Assembly (NCBI GenBank): GCA_963738445.1
Contig: CAVTWS010000004.1
Coordinates: 124,001 to 188,000, forward strand
Direction: 5' to 3'
Length of the DNA stretch: 64,000 bases
Origin: CAVTWS01 sp963738445
GTDB lineage: Bacteria; Actinomycetota; Acidimicrobiia; Acidimicrobiales; SHLQ01
Numbering within the stretch: the first letter of the stretch is position 1; each line of letters opens with the position of its first letter. This document shows positions 26,981 to 36,039 of this stretch, one piece after another. Position numbers and translations under genes: made by a program. Below the pieces are notes generated by a model. That model searched no databases. It was not told the origin of the DNA and saw only the letters and a list, made by a program, of their open reading frames with translations.

Positions 26981-29122
26981 CTACTCGAGCATGACCGGGG
27001 GCAACGGGAGGTCGTGCACGATCGCCAGGCGACGGGTGGCCCGGGTCAGCGCCACGTACAGCGCCCGCAGGCCCTGGACCTCCTCGTCGACGATGCGGCC
27101 CGGCTCCACCACGACCGCGGCATCGACCTCGAGCCCCTTCACGAGCGGCGCCGGCACGACGGCAAGCGACTCGCGCAATCCGCTGCGGCTGGCCCGACCG
27201 AACGGCAACCCGGCCTCGGCGAGCAGCGCCTCGACCTCGGCCACCATCGACAACGGCGTGATCACCGCGACGTTGCCCGGTGCCGCCGCGGCCAGCTCGT
27301 CACGGACGACATCGACCAGCGTCGGCCCGAAACGGCCGTGGGCCGCCACGATGCGAGGCGGGTCGCCGTCGACCCGGACCGAGCGAGGCGGGGTGAGCCC
27401 CGGCACGGCCGCCTTCTGCACGCGTGCGGCCATCGCCATCAACGGCGCCGGGATGCGGTACCCGATCGTCAGGTCGAACAGCCGGGGCTCGTGGCGCTGT
27501 ACGAGTTCGGCCACGACTGCCGTCCAGTCATCGCGAGCCCAGGGCCCCGTGGCCTGGGCGATGTCGCCGACGATGGTCATCGAACCGTTGAGCGAGCGGC
27601 GGCGCAGCACCCGCAGCTCCATGGGGGTGAGGTCCTGGGCCTCGTCGACGACGATGTGCCCGTAGGTACGGATGGCGTCGTCCTGCTTGTGGGTCGGACG
27701 GGGACCCAACCACGAGCGGGCTTCGTCGAGCAACGGTGCATCGGACCGGGTCCAGACGACGTTGTCGGCGTGGGTCGAGCGAGCCCGGCCGAGCAGATCG
27801 ATCTCGCCCGCTTCGAGGTAGGGACGGGACGCCACCCGCAGCAACGCCTTCGATCCGAACAGATCGTGGAGCAGGTGCGACGGGGTCAGCACCGGCCACA
27901 TCCAGTCGAGCAGCTCCCGGATCTCCCGGGTGCGTGACATCCGTTCGCGAAGGCCGTCGGCCTCGAGCGGCTGGTGGCTGCTGTCGGCCAGCAGCCGGAA
28001 GAACTCCTCCTCCACGAACCGCCGGGCCTGGTTGTGGGTCCGGAAACGCCGGCGGGCCTCGGACACGATGGTCGCGCTCTGCGCCACCGTGACCCGGAGG
28101 CGCTCGATGCCGTGACCGACAACCGCGTCACGGCGGAGCGGTTGCTGGCGGGTGCGCACGGCCCGCCGGATCACGTCGACCATGCGCAGATCGCCCTTGA
28201 GCCGGGCGACGGGTTCCGGGTCGAACCCGTCGACACGCACATGGGGGATCACGTCGCCGACGGTGGCCATCTCGACGCCGGCCTCGCCGAGAGACGGCAG
28301 CACCTGTTCGATGTAGGCCAGGAAGAGCCGGTTGGGCCCGACCACGAGGACGCCTTGGCCGTTGAGAGGGAACCGGTGCGTGTAGAGGAGGTAGGCGGCG
28401 CGGTGCAGCGCCACCACGGTCTTGCCCGTGCCCGGCCCACCCTGAACCACGACGATCCCGGGTAGAGACGCCCGGATGATCTCGTCCTGCTCGGCCTGAA
28501 TCGTGCCGACGATGTCGCCCAACTGGCCGGTACGGGCCATCTCCAGCGCCGAGATGAGGGCACCGTGGCCCCGGAGCCGGCCGGTGTCGTCGGTCGTTTC
28601 GGACCACACGCCGAACAGCTCGTCGTCGATGCCGAGCAGCGTGCGGCCACGGGAGGCGAAGTGGCGGCGCCTCAGCAACCCCATGGGGTCGCGCCCGGTG
28701 GCCCGGTAGAACGGCTCGGCCGCCGGCGCCCGCCAGTCGACGACGACGGCGTCCTGGGCGGCGTCCCACACGCCCAACCGACCGACGTACAGGGTGTCGT
28801 CACCTGCGTCGGGGTTGAAGTCGAGCCGACCGAACACGAGTGAGTGATCGCCGAGATCGAGTTGATGCAGACGATTCAGGACGTTCTCGTAGATCGCCTC
28901 CCGTTCGTAACGCGCCTGCTGCGTCCCGCCTGCTCCGACCTCGACCATGGACGTGAGGCGCGTCGCGAGGGCCCGAGATCGCTCGAGGCAGTCGTATGCA
29001 TGATCGATCCGGGCCTGTTCGGCCACCAGCTCGGGGTGGATGGGGAGTCCTCCGGTACGGGCCAGCCGGATCCGCGGATCCAGCTCGAACGCGATTTGCA
29101 GGGTCGTCAATCGTACCGCCAT
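26981..29122 (-). CDS. HelD/HelR-like UvrD-family helicase
   Basis: A 713-residue SF1 ATPase resembling actinobacterial HelD/HelR. It has an N-terminal helical arm (HPELVAEQARIDHAYDCLE), then the P-loop QGGPGTGKTVVALHRAAYL, a large insertion, the DEAQDLTPMELRVLRRRS Walker B motif, GDIAQATG, motif IV-V region VKGLEVDAAVVVEP, and LYVALTRATRRL. HelD proteins clear or recycle RNA polymerase, and some give rifampicin tolerance. ATG 29122 begins just before the HelD-like arm. Upstream in-frame codons overlap the divergent patatin gene and look non-coding. The start remains uncertain because no ribosome site is seen. Confidence 0.85.
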   Translation of the reverse strand: MAVRLTTLQIAFELDPRIRLARTGGLPIHPELVAEQARIDHAYDCLERSRALATRLTSMVEVGAGGTQQARYEREAIYENVLNRLHQLDLGDHSLVFGRLDFNPDAGDDTLYVGRLGVWDAAQDAVVVDWRAPAAEPFYRATGRDPMGLLRRRHFASRGRTLLGIDDELFGVWSETTDDTGRLRGHGALISALEMARTGQLGDIVGTIQAEQDEIIRASLPGIVVVQGGPGTGKTVVALHRAAYLLYTHRFPLNGQGVLVVGPNRLFLAYIEQVLPSLGEAGVEMATVGDVIPHVRVDGFDPEPVARLKGDLRMVDVIRRAVRTRQQPLRRDAVVGHGIERLRVTVAQSATIVSEARRRFRTHNQARRFVEEEFFRLLADSSHQPLEADGLRERMSRTREIRELLDWMWPVLTPSHLLHDLFGSKALLRVASRPYLEAGEIDLLGRARSTHADNVVWTRSDAPLLDEARSWLGPRPTHKQDDAIRTYGHIVVDEAQDLTPMELRVLRRRSLNGSMTIVGDIAQATGPWARDDWTAVVAELVQRHEPRLFDLTIGYRIPAPLMAMAARVQKAAVPGLTPPRSVRVDGDPPRIVAAHGRFGPTLVDVVRDELAAAAPGNVAVITPLSMVAEVEALLAEAGLPFGRASRSGLRESLAVVPAPLVKGLEVDAAVVVEPGRIVDEEVQGLRALYVALTRATRRLAIVHDLPLPPVMLE

Positions 29123-29191
29123 GGGGTTCCGGGGCGTTCCGGGCCTCCACGAGCTGTCGCGGAACCGCAATGAAGGTCCCGGTCGGGCTCG

Positions 29192-29197
29192 TAGCCT
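29192..29197 (+). promoter_or_regulatory. -10 element of a leaderless promoter (patatin gene)
   Basis: TAGCCT ends 6 nt before ATG 29204, the spacing expected when transcription begins at the start codon. There is no Shine-Dalgarno. Confidence 0.5.
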
Positions 29198-29203
29198 CCC
29201 CGT

Positions 29204-30241
29204 ATGTCCCTCTCGACTGATGACCGGACGGCCGACCGTGACCCACGTCACCCTCCCTCCCCTCCCCCGGCGCTGGGGCTGGTCCTGGGCGCCGGCGGCG
29301 CGGCAGGAAGCGCCTTTCACGCCGGGGTGGTGGCCGCGTTGGCCGAGGTCGCCGGGCTCGATCCCCGGTCGGCCGACGTGATGGTGGGCACCTCCGCGGG
29401 CGCCAACACGGCGGCGTCGCTGCGGGGCGGGTTGTCCGCCGAGGACCACCTCGCCCGTTTCACCGGTGAACCGCTCTCCGACGAAGGCCGCGAGCTGGCC
29501 GACCGCCTGTCCGCGACTCAGGCCCAGACCGGGGCCCACGCCGGTTCCCTGGGGGGCGAACCCTCGCGGTGGCCCCTGTCCATCCGGATGGCCTTGTCCT
29601 CCCTGTCGCCCCGGCGCGGTCTCCGGCCCGGTCTGGCCTTGGCGGGCGCCCGCCCGGCGGGGCTCGCCAGCACGGCCGGGCTCGCCGCCCACGCGCAATC
29701 CCTCCACCCGTCGGGATGGCCGGTCGAGCCCACGTGGATCTGCGCCGTGCGGGCCACCGACGGTCGCCGGGTCGTCTTCGGGCGAGACGACCTCACCGGA
29801 TCCATCGGCGATGCGGTCGCGGCCAGCTCGGCGGTGCCCGGAGAATCGGCGCCCGTCGCCATCGCCGGTGTGCGCTACCTCGACGGAGCGGTCCATTCGC
29901 CGACCAACGCCGATCTCGTGGCGCCCCTGGCCCTGTCGGCCGTCGTGATCTCATCGCCCATGTCCGCCAGCCGGGGGGCCGGTTCCTGGTCGGTCGTGGG
30001 TGTGAAACGGGCGTGGCACACCCGCCAACTCGACATGGAGCTCAACCTCCACCCGCGCTCGGTGGCCGTGCTCCGCCTCGAGCCCGATACCAACGCGCTG
30101 GGCGCCATGGCCCGATCGGCCACCGACCCCGGTCGCCCCGCCGCCATCGCCCGAGCGGCGTTCGAGCTCACCGTGACGGAGCTCGGCAGTCGTCGCGGGC
30201 AGTCATTCGTCGCGTCGGCGACCCCGTCGACGACCCACTGA
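29204..30241 (+). CDS. Patatin-like phospholipase family protein
   Basis: A 345-residue protein. The oxyanion loop is LVLGAGGAAGSAFHAGV, the nucleophile elbow is GTSAGAN (Ser in GxSxG) and the catalytic Asp lies in LDGAVHSPTNADL (DGA/G motif). The Ser-Asp dyad of patatin lipases is complete. No signal peptide or transmembrane helix is obvious, so it probably acts on membrane or storage lipids from the cytosol. It could plausibly be a PHA or triacylglycerol-related lipase, but the substrate is unknown. The start is leaderless, with TAGCCT 6 nt before it. It lies divergent to the HelD-like gene. Confidence 0.88.
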   Translation: MSLSTDDRTADRDPRHPPSPPPALGLVLGAGGAAGSAFHAGVVAALAEVAGLDPRSADVMVGTSAGANTAASLRGGLSAEDHLARFTGEPLSDEGRELADRLSATQAQTGAHAGSLGGEPSRWPLSIRMALSSLSPRRGLRPGLALAGARPAGLASTAGLAAHAQSLHPSGWPVEPTWICAVRATDGRRVVFGRDDLTGSIGDAVAASSAVPGESAPVAIAGVRYLDGAVHSPTNADLVAPLALSAVVISSPMSASRGAGSWSVVGVKRAWHTRQLDMELNLHPRSVAVLRLEPDTNALGAMARSATDPGRPAAIARAAFELTVTELGSRRGQSFVASATPSTTH

Positions 30242-30262
30242 CCCGGCCCGAATCAGCGGCAA

Positions 30263-30318
30263 TACCGATTCGTCGAATCGCCGGCGGTACCGATTCGTCG
30301 AATCGCCAGCAGTACCGT
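30263..30318. repeat. Tandem 25-bp palindromic repeat and -10 element upstream of hemE
   Basis: Two copies of a 25-bp unit begin TACCGATTCGTCGAATCGCC, each containing the near-perfect palindrome CGATTCG-T-CGAATCG (30266-30280 and 30291-30305). A third partial unit, TACCGT (30313-30318), lies 6 nt before the hemE GTG and looks like the -10 of a leaderless promoter. The 25-bp spacing puts two dimeric sites on the promoter. Confidence 0.6.
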
Positions 30319-30324
30319 GACGGC

Positions 30325-31380
30325 GTGACCACGCCCGACCTTGACGACGCTCCGTTCCTCCGCGCCTGCCGGGGGGAACCGGCGCCCCACACACCCGTCT
30401 GGTTCATGCGTCAGGCCGGTCGCAGCCTGCCCGAGTACCGGGCCATCCGCGGCGTCGGCACGATCCTCGACGCCATCGCCGACCCGGACCTCGCCACCGA
30501 GATCACCTTGCAACCCGTCCGTCGGTACGGCGTCGACGCCGCCATCCTCTATTCCGACATCGTGGTCCCCGTCGCCGCCATCGGCTTCGGTGTGACCGTG
30601 GCCCAAGGCATCGGTCCGGTCGTCGAGCACCCGTTCCGCTCGGCCGACGATCTGCGCCGCCTGCGCCCGCTCGACCCCGAAGCCGACACGCCGTACGTCC
30701 TCGAGACCGTCCGCAACCTGGTCAAGGAGCTCCAGGTTCCACTGATCGGCTTCGCCGGTGCGCCGTTCACGGTGGCGAGCTACCTCATCGAAGGACGTCC
30801 GTCCCGGGAGTACGTTCACACCAAGTCGTTGATGTACCGGGATCCGGTGTTGTGGACGGCTCTGCTCGACCGGTTGGCCGATATCGCCATCGCCTCCCTG
30901 CGGTCCCAGGTCGAGGCGGGAGCCCGCGCGGTCCAACTGTTCGATTCCTGGGCGGGCGCGCTCACCCGCACCGACTACGAGCGGTATGTCATGCCGGCCA
31001 GCGCAAAGGTGTTCGCGGCCGTCGCCGACCTCGGCGTGCCCCGGATCCACTTCGGGGTCGCGACGGGTGAGCTCCTCGACCTGATGGGCGAGGCCGGGGC
31101 CGAGGTGATCGGGGTCGACTGGCGGGTGCCGCTGGAGGAAGCCCGCCGCCGCGTCGGCCCCAAGAAGGCCTTGCAGGGCAACCTCGACCCGACCGCGTTG
31201 TTCGCGCCATGGCCCGAGCTGGAGGCGCGGGTGCTCGACGTGTTGACGCGCAACGCCGGCCACCCGGGCCACATCTTCAACCTCGGTCACGGCGTGCTCC
31301 CCGACACCGATCCCGACGCCGTCGCCGAGGTGGTCCGCTTCGTCCACGCCACCACGACCGTCACCGCTCCGGGACGGTGA
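30325..31380 (+). CDS. hemE: Uroporphyrinogen decarboxylase
   Basis: A 351-residue enzyme converting uroporphyrinogen III to coproporphyrinogen III in haem synthesis. It has the N-terminal PVWFMRQAGRSLPEYR with the substrate-binding Arg residues, YSDIVVPVAA with the catalytic Asp, GFAGAPFTVASYLIEG, LFDSWAGALT and the C-terminal HIFNLGHGVLPDTDP. Length and motifs are standard. GTG 30325 follows TACCGT by 6 nt, and the protein begins just before the conserved core. hemG follows 2 nt after the stop, so they form an operon. Confidence 0.95.
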   Translation: MTTPDLDDAPFLRACRGEPAPHTPVWFMRQAGRSLPEYRAIRGVGTILDAIADPDLATEITLQPVRRYGVDAAILYSDIVVPVAAIGFGVTVAQGIGPVVEHPFRSADDLRRLRPLDPEADTPYVLETVRNLVKELQVPLIGFAGAPFTVASYLIEGRPSREYVHTKSLMYRDPVLWTALLDRLADIAIASLRSQVEAGARAVQLFDSWAGALTRTDYERYVMPASAKVFAAVADLGVPRIHFGVATGELLDLMGEAGAEVIGVDWRVPLEEARRRVGPKKALQGNLDPTALFAPWPELEARVLDVLTRNAGHPGHIFNLGHGVLPDTDPDAVAEVVRFVHATTTVTAPGR

Positions 31381-31382
31381 GC

Positions 31383-32772
31383 ATGGCCCGGGTCGTCGTC
31401 GTCGGCGCCGGCGTCGCCGGGCTCACGGTGGCCTACGACATCGCCCGGCAGCGGCCCGACGTCGACCTCGTGATCCTCGACTCCGCGTCGCGGCCCGGGG
31501 GCAAGGTCTGGGCCTCCCCGCTCGCCGGTACGCCGGTCGACCGCGGCGCTGACGCGTTCCTCGCCCGGGTACCGAGCGCCCGGGAGCTGATCGACGAGCT
31601 CGGCCTCACCGACCAGATCGTGTACCCCGAGGCCCGTCGGGCCCTGTTGTGGCTCGACGATCAGCTCCGTCCGATACCCGCCGAAAGCGTGCTCGGCGTG
31701 CCGCTCGATCTCGACCATCTGCCACCCGGCACCTTGTCTCCCGCGGGCCTGGCCCGGGCGCACACGGATCTCGATCGCCCCGGTGTGGCCCTCGACGACG
31801 ACTGCGCCGTCGGCCCCCTCATCCGCGACCGCCTGGGCGACGAGGTGTTCGAGCGCCTCGTCGAGCCCCTGCTCGGCGGCATCAACGCCGGTGACGCCGA
31901 CAAGTTGAGCCTTCGTGTCGGCGCCAGCCAGTTGGCCGCGGCCGCCGAACACGGCGGCAGCCTCATCCGGTCGCTGCGCGAGCTGACGAGCTGGGTGCCG
32001 CCGACGGAGCGGGCACCAGGCGCGGCGGCCGCCCCCGTGTTCCTGTCACTTCGGGGCGGCGCGGGCCTGTTGACTCGAACCCTGGCCGACCGGTTGGGCT
32101 CCCGGCTGAAGCTCGACTCGCCGGTCGACCGGGTGTCGCCGCGGGCGGACGGTCGCTGGTCGGTGACCGTCGATGACCACGACCACGAGACCGATCAGGT
32201 CGTCGTCGCGACTCCGGCCCACGTCGCCACCCGGCAGCTCCGTGCGCTCACCCAAGTCAGCGAAACGCTGTCGAGCCTCGACTTCGCGTCGGTCGCCGTG
32301 GTGATCCTGGCTCTGCCGGCCCGGACCGCCGGCCCGTGGGACGACGCCATCAGTGGCGTGCTGGTGCCACGCTCGGCCGGTCGGCTGCTCACCGCCGTGT
32401 CGTTCGGGTCGGCGAAATGGCCGCACTGGTCGCCCGGCGGAGAGATCATCCTCCGAGCCTCGGTCGGCCGCATCGACGACACCCGGCATCTCGCCCTCTC
32501 CGATGAGGAGCTGACCCACGCCGTCCGGGCTGATCTGGCCGACATCATCGGCCTCGACGTGTCGCCCGAGATCGTCGAAACCGTCCGGTGGCCGGCCGCC
32601 CTGGCGCAGTTTCCGCCCGGCCATCTCGAACGCATGGCCGAGCTCGAGCAGCAGGTCCGCACGGAGCATGCGGGGCTGCACCTCGTCGGGCGCCTCGTAC
32701 CGGGGGGTTGGCATCCCAACCTGTATCGCCCAGGCCCGGGAGGTCGCCCGCCACCTCGTCCGCCCACTCTGA
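31383..32772 (+). CDS. hemG: Protoporphyrinogen/coproporphyrinogen oxidase with a 3' frameshift
   Basis: A FAD enzyme of about 462 residues. It has the dinucleotide fold VVVVGAGVAGLTVAYDIA, SRPGGKVWA and a HemY-type middle region (VEPLLGGINAGDADKLSLR, FLSLRGGAGLLTRTLADRL). It oxidises copro- or protoporphyrinogen in haem synthesis. The uncorrected frame ends in an unrelated Pro/Arg-rich tail at 32807. Shifting one base near 32688 gives ASYRGVGIPTCIAQAREVARHL and a TGA at 32770, the expected C terminus. This is probably an inserted base in GGGCGCC. It directly follows hemE. Confidence 0.9.
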
Positions 32773-32797
32773 GTGATCCGGAAACTCACTCGGGTTC

Positions 32798-32813
32798 TAT
32801 GACGTAAGTCACA
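32798..32813. promoter_or_regulatory. Candidate CRP/FNR-family binding site
   Basis: TATGA-CGTAAG-TCACA matches the CRP consensus TGTGA-N6-TCACA at 9 of 10 half-site bases. It lies in an AT-rich island 168 nt before the start of the Rpf-like gene. In mycobacteria a CRP homologue controls rpfA through such a site. Confidence 0.45.
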
Positions 32814-32980
32814 ATTGTTACGGTTCTGTTGCGGAGGACCGGTTCCGTGTCGCCACCCGAAACAACCGGGTGTGCGCCGTTTGACGCGTGTCCCGCTGGA
32901 CCGAGGCTTCTGTCCGTCCAGCTCGGCCGCCGGCCACACCGACCCGACCATCGGACCTTCGTGTCCATGGAGGTTCTGCA

Positions 32981-33352
32981 ATGTCCCCCCTGCTCCGAAC
33001 CCTCGCGACCGCGCTCGCGCTGCGTATCGCTCACCGCCTGCAGCCCCGAGGAGATCGACCGGTTCTTCCACTCCACCGAGCCGACCCGGGCCGTGCTGAC
33101 CGACGGCCAGCTCGAGGCCCTGCGCTCGTGCGAGTCGACGGACAACTATTCGGCCGTGTCGGCGAGTGGTCGCTACCGCGGGGCCTACCAGTTCTCCCAG
33201 ACCACCTGGAACGACGTGGCCGGCCGCCACTTCGACTGGCTGGTCGGCGTCGATCCCGCCGCGGCCGAGTTCTGGTGGCAGGACGCCATGGCCCGCGCCC
33301 TCTTTCCGAGTCCGGGTCGAGGCCCTGGCCGCAGTGCGGCCGGGCGCTCTGA
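32981..33352 (+). CDS. Rpf/transglycosylase-like exported protein with two frameshifts
   Basis: A protein of about 123 residues. The start is ATG 32981 with GGAGG 7 nt upstream, giving a signal-like MSPLLRTLATALAL. A one-base shift near 33021 leads into SLTACSPEEIDRFF, a lipobox-like cleavage site. The mature part has LRSCESTDNYSAVSASGRY then GAYQFSQTTWNDVAG, the transglycosylase-like (Rpf) fold with the catalytic Glu in CES. A second shift near 33304 restores SESGSRPWPQCGRAL and the TGA. Rpf-type enzymes cleave peptidoglycan during growth or resuscitation. The two compensating indels are probably assembly errors. Confidence 0.7.
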   Translation: MSPLLRTLATALALRIAHRLQPRGDRPVLPLHRADPGRADRRPARGPALVRVDGQLFGRVGEWSLPRGLPVLPDHLERRGRPPLRLAGRRRSRRGRVLVAGRHGPRPLSESGSRPWPQCGRAL

Positions 33353-33496
33353 GGAGAATCACCCTCACTCGGTCGCTTCGCTCCCTCCGTTCGGGCGAGT
33401 TTCTGGGGGCGTCTCGTGATCCGGAAAGGGGGACGTGAACCGAAGGTCGGTGGGTGGCGTAGAACTGGAGGAACGCCGACCTCCCGAGGGGGAGCC

Positions 33497-34069
33497 ATGT
33501 CCGACGCCCGCGTCGCTGCCGCCCAACCACCGAGAAGCGGCACCGTGCTGATCCCGCTGCTGGCGGGCGCGGCCGTCGCCGTCGCCCTCGGCGTCTACAG
33601 CAACGTTCACGACCCCACCGGGCGCCAGCTCTACACCCTGGTGTTCACCCGCACCATCAACCTGAAGATCTGGTTCGCGACGGGTGCGCTCGCCCTCGGC
33701 GTGTTCCAGGTCGTCTCGGCGTTGCGCATGTACGGCCAGATCGGAGTTCCCCGACGGGTACCCGCCTGGTTCGGCGACGCCCACCGACTCTCGGGGACCG
33801 TGGCGTTCCTGCTCACCTTGCCCGTCGCCTTCCACTGTCTCTGGGCGCTCGGCTACCAGGACCTGCAGACGCGCACGATGGTGCACTCCGTCACCGGCTG
33901 CGTCTTCTACGGCATCTTCGTGGCCAAGGTGATCGCGGTGCGACGCCACGACCTTCCCGGATGGTTCCTTCCGGCCATGGGCGGGTTGACCTTCGCCACC
34001 CTGGTCGTGGCGTGGTACACGAGCGCCGTGTGGTTCTGGGCGACCATCGAAGACTTCCCGGCCTTCTGA
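33497..34069 (+). CDS. DUF6529-like four-helix membrane protein
   Basis: A 190-residue membrane protein with about five hydrophobic helices (33-51, 65-84, 101-121, 134-153, 165-184). His residues inside helices (AHRLSGTVAF, LPVAFHCLWALGYQ, MVHSVTGCVFYG) resemble cytochrome b561/DUF6529-type haem proteins. GGGGGAG precedes ATG 33497. The c-type cytochrome gene begins 22 nt after it, suggesting a membrane electron-transfer pair. The haem-binding role is inferred from His placement, not proven. Confidence 0.72.
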   Translation: MSDARVAAAQPPRSGTVLIPLLAGAAVAVALGVYSNVHDPTGRQLYTLVFTRTINLKIWFATGALALGVFQVVSALRMYGQIGVPRRVPAWFGDAHRLSGTVAFLLTLPVAFHCLWALGYQDLQTRTMVHSVTGCVFYGIFVAKVIAVRRHDLPGWFLPAMGGLTFATLVVAWYTSAVWFWATIEDFPAF

Positions 34070-34091
34070 CCGCGACCAGGAGCACACCCCC

Positions 34092-34463
34092 GTGACCTCA
34101 TCCCCCACACCGTTCCACCGATTCGTCGACCGGTTCCAGTACGTCGTCCTCGCCGCCACCGCGGGCGCCCTCGTGTGCCTCTTCGCGCTCGGCCGGAGCC
34201 CCACCCCCGGCGGGGCCGCCGCCACGGACGGACCCGGGGCGGCGGTCTTCGCCGAACGATGTGCGGGATGCCACGGGTCGGAGGGACAGGGGGGTGGTGT
34301 CGGACCCCCACTCGCCGGCCGGATGGAGACTGAGTACCCCGACATCGCCGACCAGATCGCCGTGGTGGCGAACGGGCGGGGCGTTATGCCGGCCTTCGCC
34401 GATCGGCTCAGCTCCGACGAGATCGCGGCGGTCGTCGACTTCACCCGCACGACCCTGGGCTGA
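34092..34463 (+). CDS. Membrane-anchored c-type cytochrome
   Basis: A 123-residue protein. It has an N-terminal hydrophobic anchor (VVLAATAGALVCLFALG), then a class I cytochrome c domain with the haem motif CAGCH, the GPPLAG loop, and GVMPAFADRLSSDEIAAVVDF, where the Met supplies the distal ligand. It would carry one electron in the periplasm-like space. It follows the DUF6529 gene in the same operon, so the membrane partner is probably its electron donor or acceptor. The start is GTG 34092. Confidence 0.88.
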   Translation: MTSSPTPFHRFVDRFQYVVLAATAGALVCLFALGRSPTPGGAAATDGPGAAVFAERCAGCHGSEGQGGGVGPPLAGRMETEYPDIADQIAVVANGRGVMPAFADRLSSDEIAAVVDFTRTTLG

Positions 34464-34493
34464 CACGGTCCCGCCCGCCCCGGCCGGCGGCGG

Positions 34494-36039
34494 GTGGGTG
34501 TGAGAACGCCGAACCTCGGCCATGATGCAGTCGCCGTGCTCGCCGATCGAACCCGTCTCCGCACCGTCGTGCTCACCACATCGTCCGGATTGGCCATCGT
34601 GGCGTCGATGCCACCGTGGGGATGGTGGCCGCTGGCGTTCGTCGGCATGGCGCTGCTCGATCAGATCGTGCACGAAGCGCCGGCGTGGCGGGCCCGCTTC
34701 CGGCGGGGCGTGCTCGTGGGCTTCGCCTGGCTCCTGCCCGGCACCTTCTGGATGCTCGATTTCACGCCGGCCGGCTTCGTGGTGGCAGCCGGGATCTACG
34801 CCGTACTCCTCGGCGCGGCGCTGGCGGCCACCCCTTCGGGACCGCTCGCGCGTGATCGCCCTCCCGGCCACCGTCGTGGCGTTCGAGCTGGTCAGGTGGT
34901 ACTGGCCCTTCGGAGGCGTCCCCCTCGCCACATTGCCCATGGGCCAGATCGGCGGACCGCTCGCGCCCTCGGTGCGCCTCCTGGGCCCGGCGTTGCTCGC
35001 GGGGCTCGTGGTGATCGTCGGCGGTTCGCTGGCCGCGCTCATGCGTCGACGCCCGGTCGGCGCGGTCGTCGGTCTCGTGGTGGTAGTCGGAGTCGTCGGC
35101 ATCGCGCACATCGCGCCCCGTGCCCATCCCACCGGCGAGCTCGCCGTGGCCGTGGTGCAGGGCGGTGGTCCGCAGCGGACCCGAGCCAACGTCTGCGAGA
35201 ACCGGGCGGTGTTCGAGCGCCACCTGGCGGCCACCGGTCTGCTCACCACCGAGCCCGACCTGGTGGTGTGGCCCGAGAACGTGGTCAATCCCGAGCTCGA
35301 CGACGTCGTCGACCCGGGCGTCTGTCGTCGCCCCCTGCTCACCATCAGCGAGGCCGACCAACGTCTGAAGGACCTGGCCCGGGAACTGGGCACGGTGCTC
35401 GTTCCCGGCTGGTTCCACGACCTCGACAAGGACGAGACCGTCAACTACTCCACCGCCATCACGTCGCGGGGGCTGGTGGTCGATCGCTACGACAAGGAAC
35501 GCCTCGTCCCGTTCGGCGAGTTCGTCCCTCTCCGATCGCTGCTCGAACCGTTCGCCGGCGGCGCCCTCCCGACCCACGACGTCCGGCCCGGCACCGGCGA
35601 CGCCGTGCTCGAGACCCCGGTCGGGGTCATCGGCGTGAGCATCTCCTGGGAGGTGTTCTTCGAGCACCGGATCCGGGAGGCGATCACCGGCGGCGCCGAG
35701 ATCCTGGCCAATCCGACCAACGGATCGAGCTACTGGCTCACCATCGTGCAGACCCAGCAGATCGCTTCGTCGCGACTGAGGGCCCTGGAGTCGGACCGTT
35801 GGGTGATGCAGGCGGCACCGACCGGGTTCTCGGCGATCGTCGCACCGGACGGCACCGTGGTGGAGCGCACCGGGATCGGCGAGCAAGCCGTCCTCGAGCG
35901 CACGGTGGAGCTCCGGAGCGGCCGCACCCTGGCCAGCCGGGTCGGCGTCACGCCCATGGCCGTCCTCGCCGCGCTGACGATCGGTGGCTGCTGGGCGTTC
36001 GAGCAGCGGCGACGGTTCAGACCTCGATCATCACCGTGA
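34494..36039 (+). CDS. lnt: Apolipoprotein N-acyltransferase-like protein, frameshifted, nucleophile Cys replaced by Ser
   Basis: A protein of about 515 residues with N-terminal transmembrane helices and a nitrilase/CN-hydrolase domain. The Glu of WPENVVNP and the Lys of YDKERLVPFGEFVP are present, but the position of the catalytic Cys reads ISWEVFFEH, with TCC (Ser) at 35644-35646. Lnt acylates the N terminus of lipoproteins at the membrane. One frame runs 34494 to about 34832, and the conserved sequence (SRVIALPATVVAFELVR) continues one base off after the CCCC run at 34831-34834. Either an active-site variant or a diverged function is possible. It overlaps dtd by 23 nt, convergent. Confidence 0.75.

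Noticed and set aside
32888..33352. Arg-rich ORF as a real protein
   Set aside because: Only its ends fit the Rpf-like protein. The middle is the shifted frame of the conserved lysozyme-like domain.
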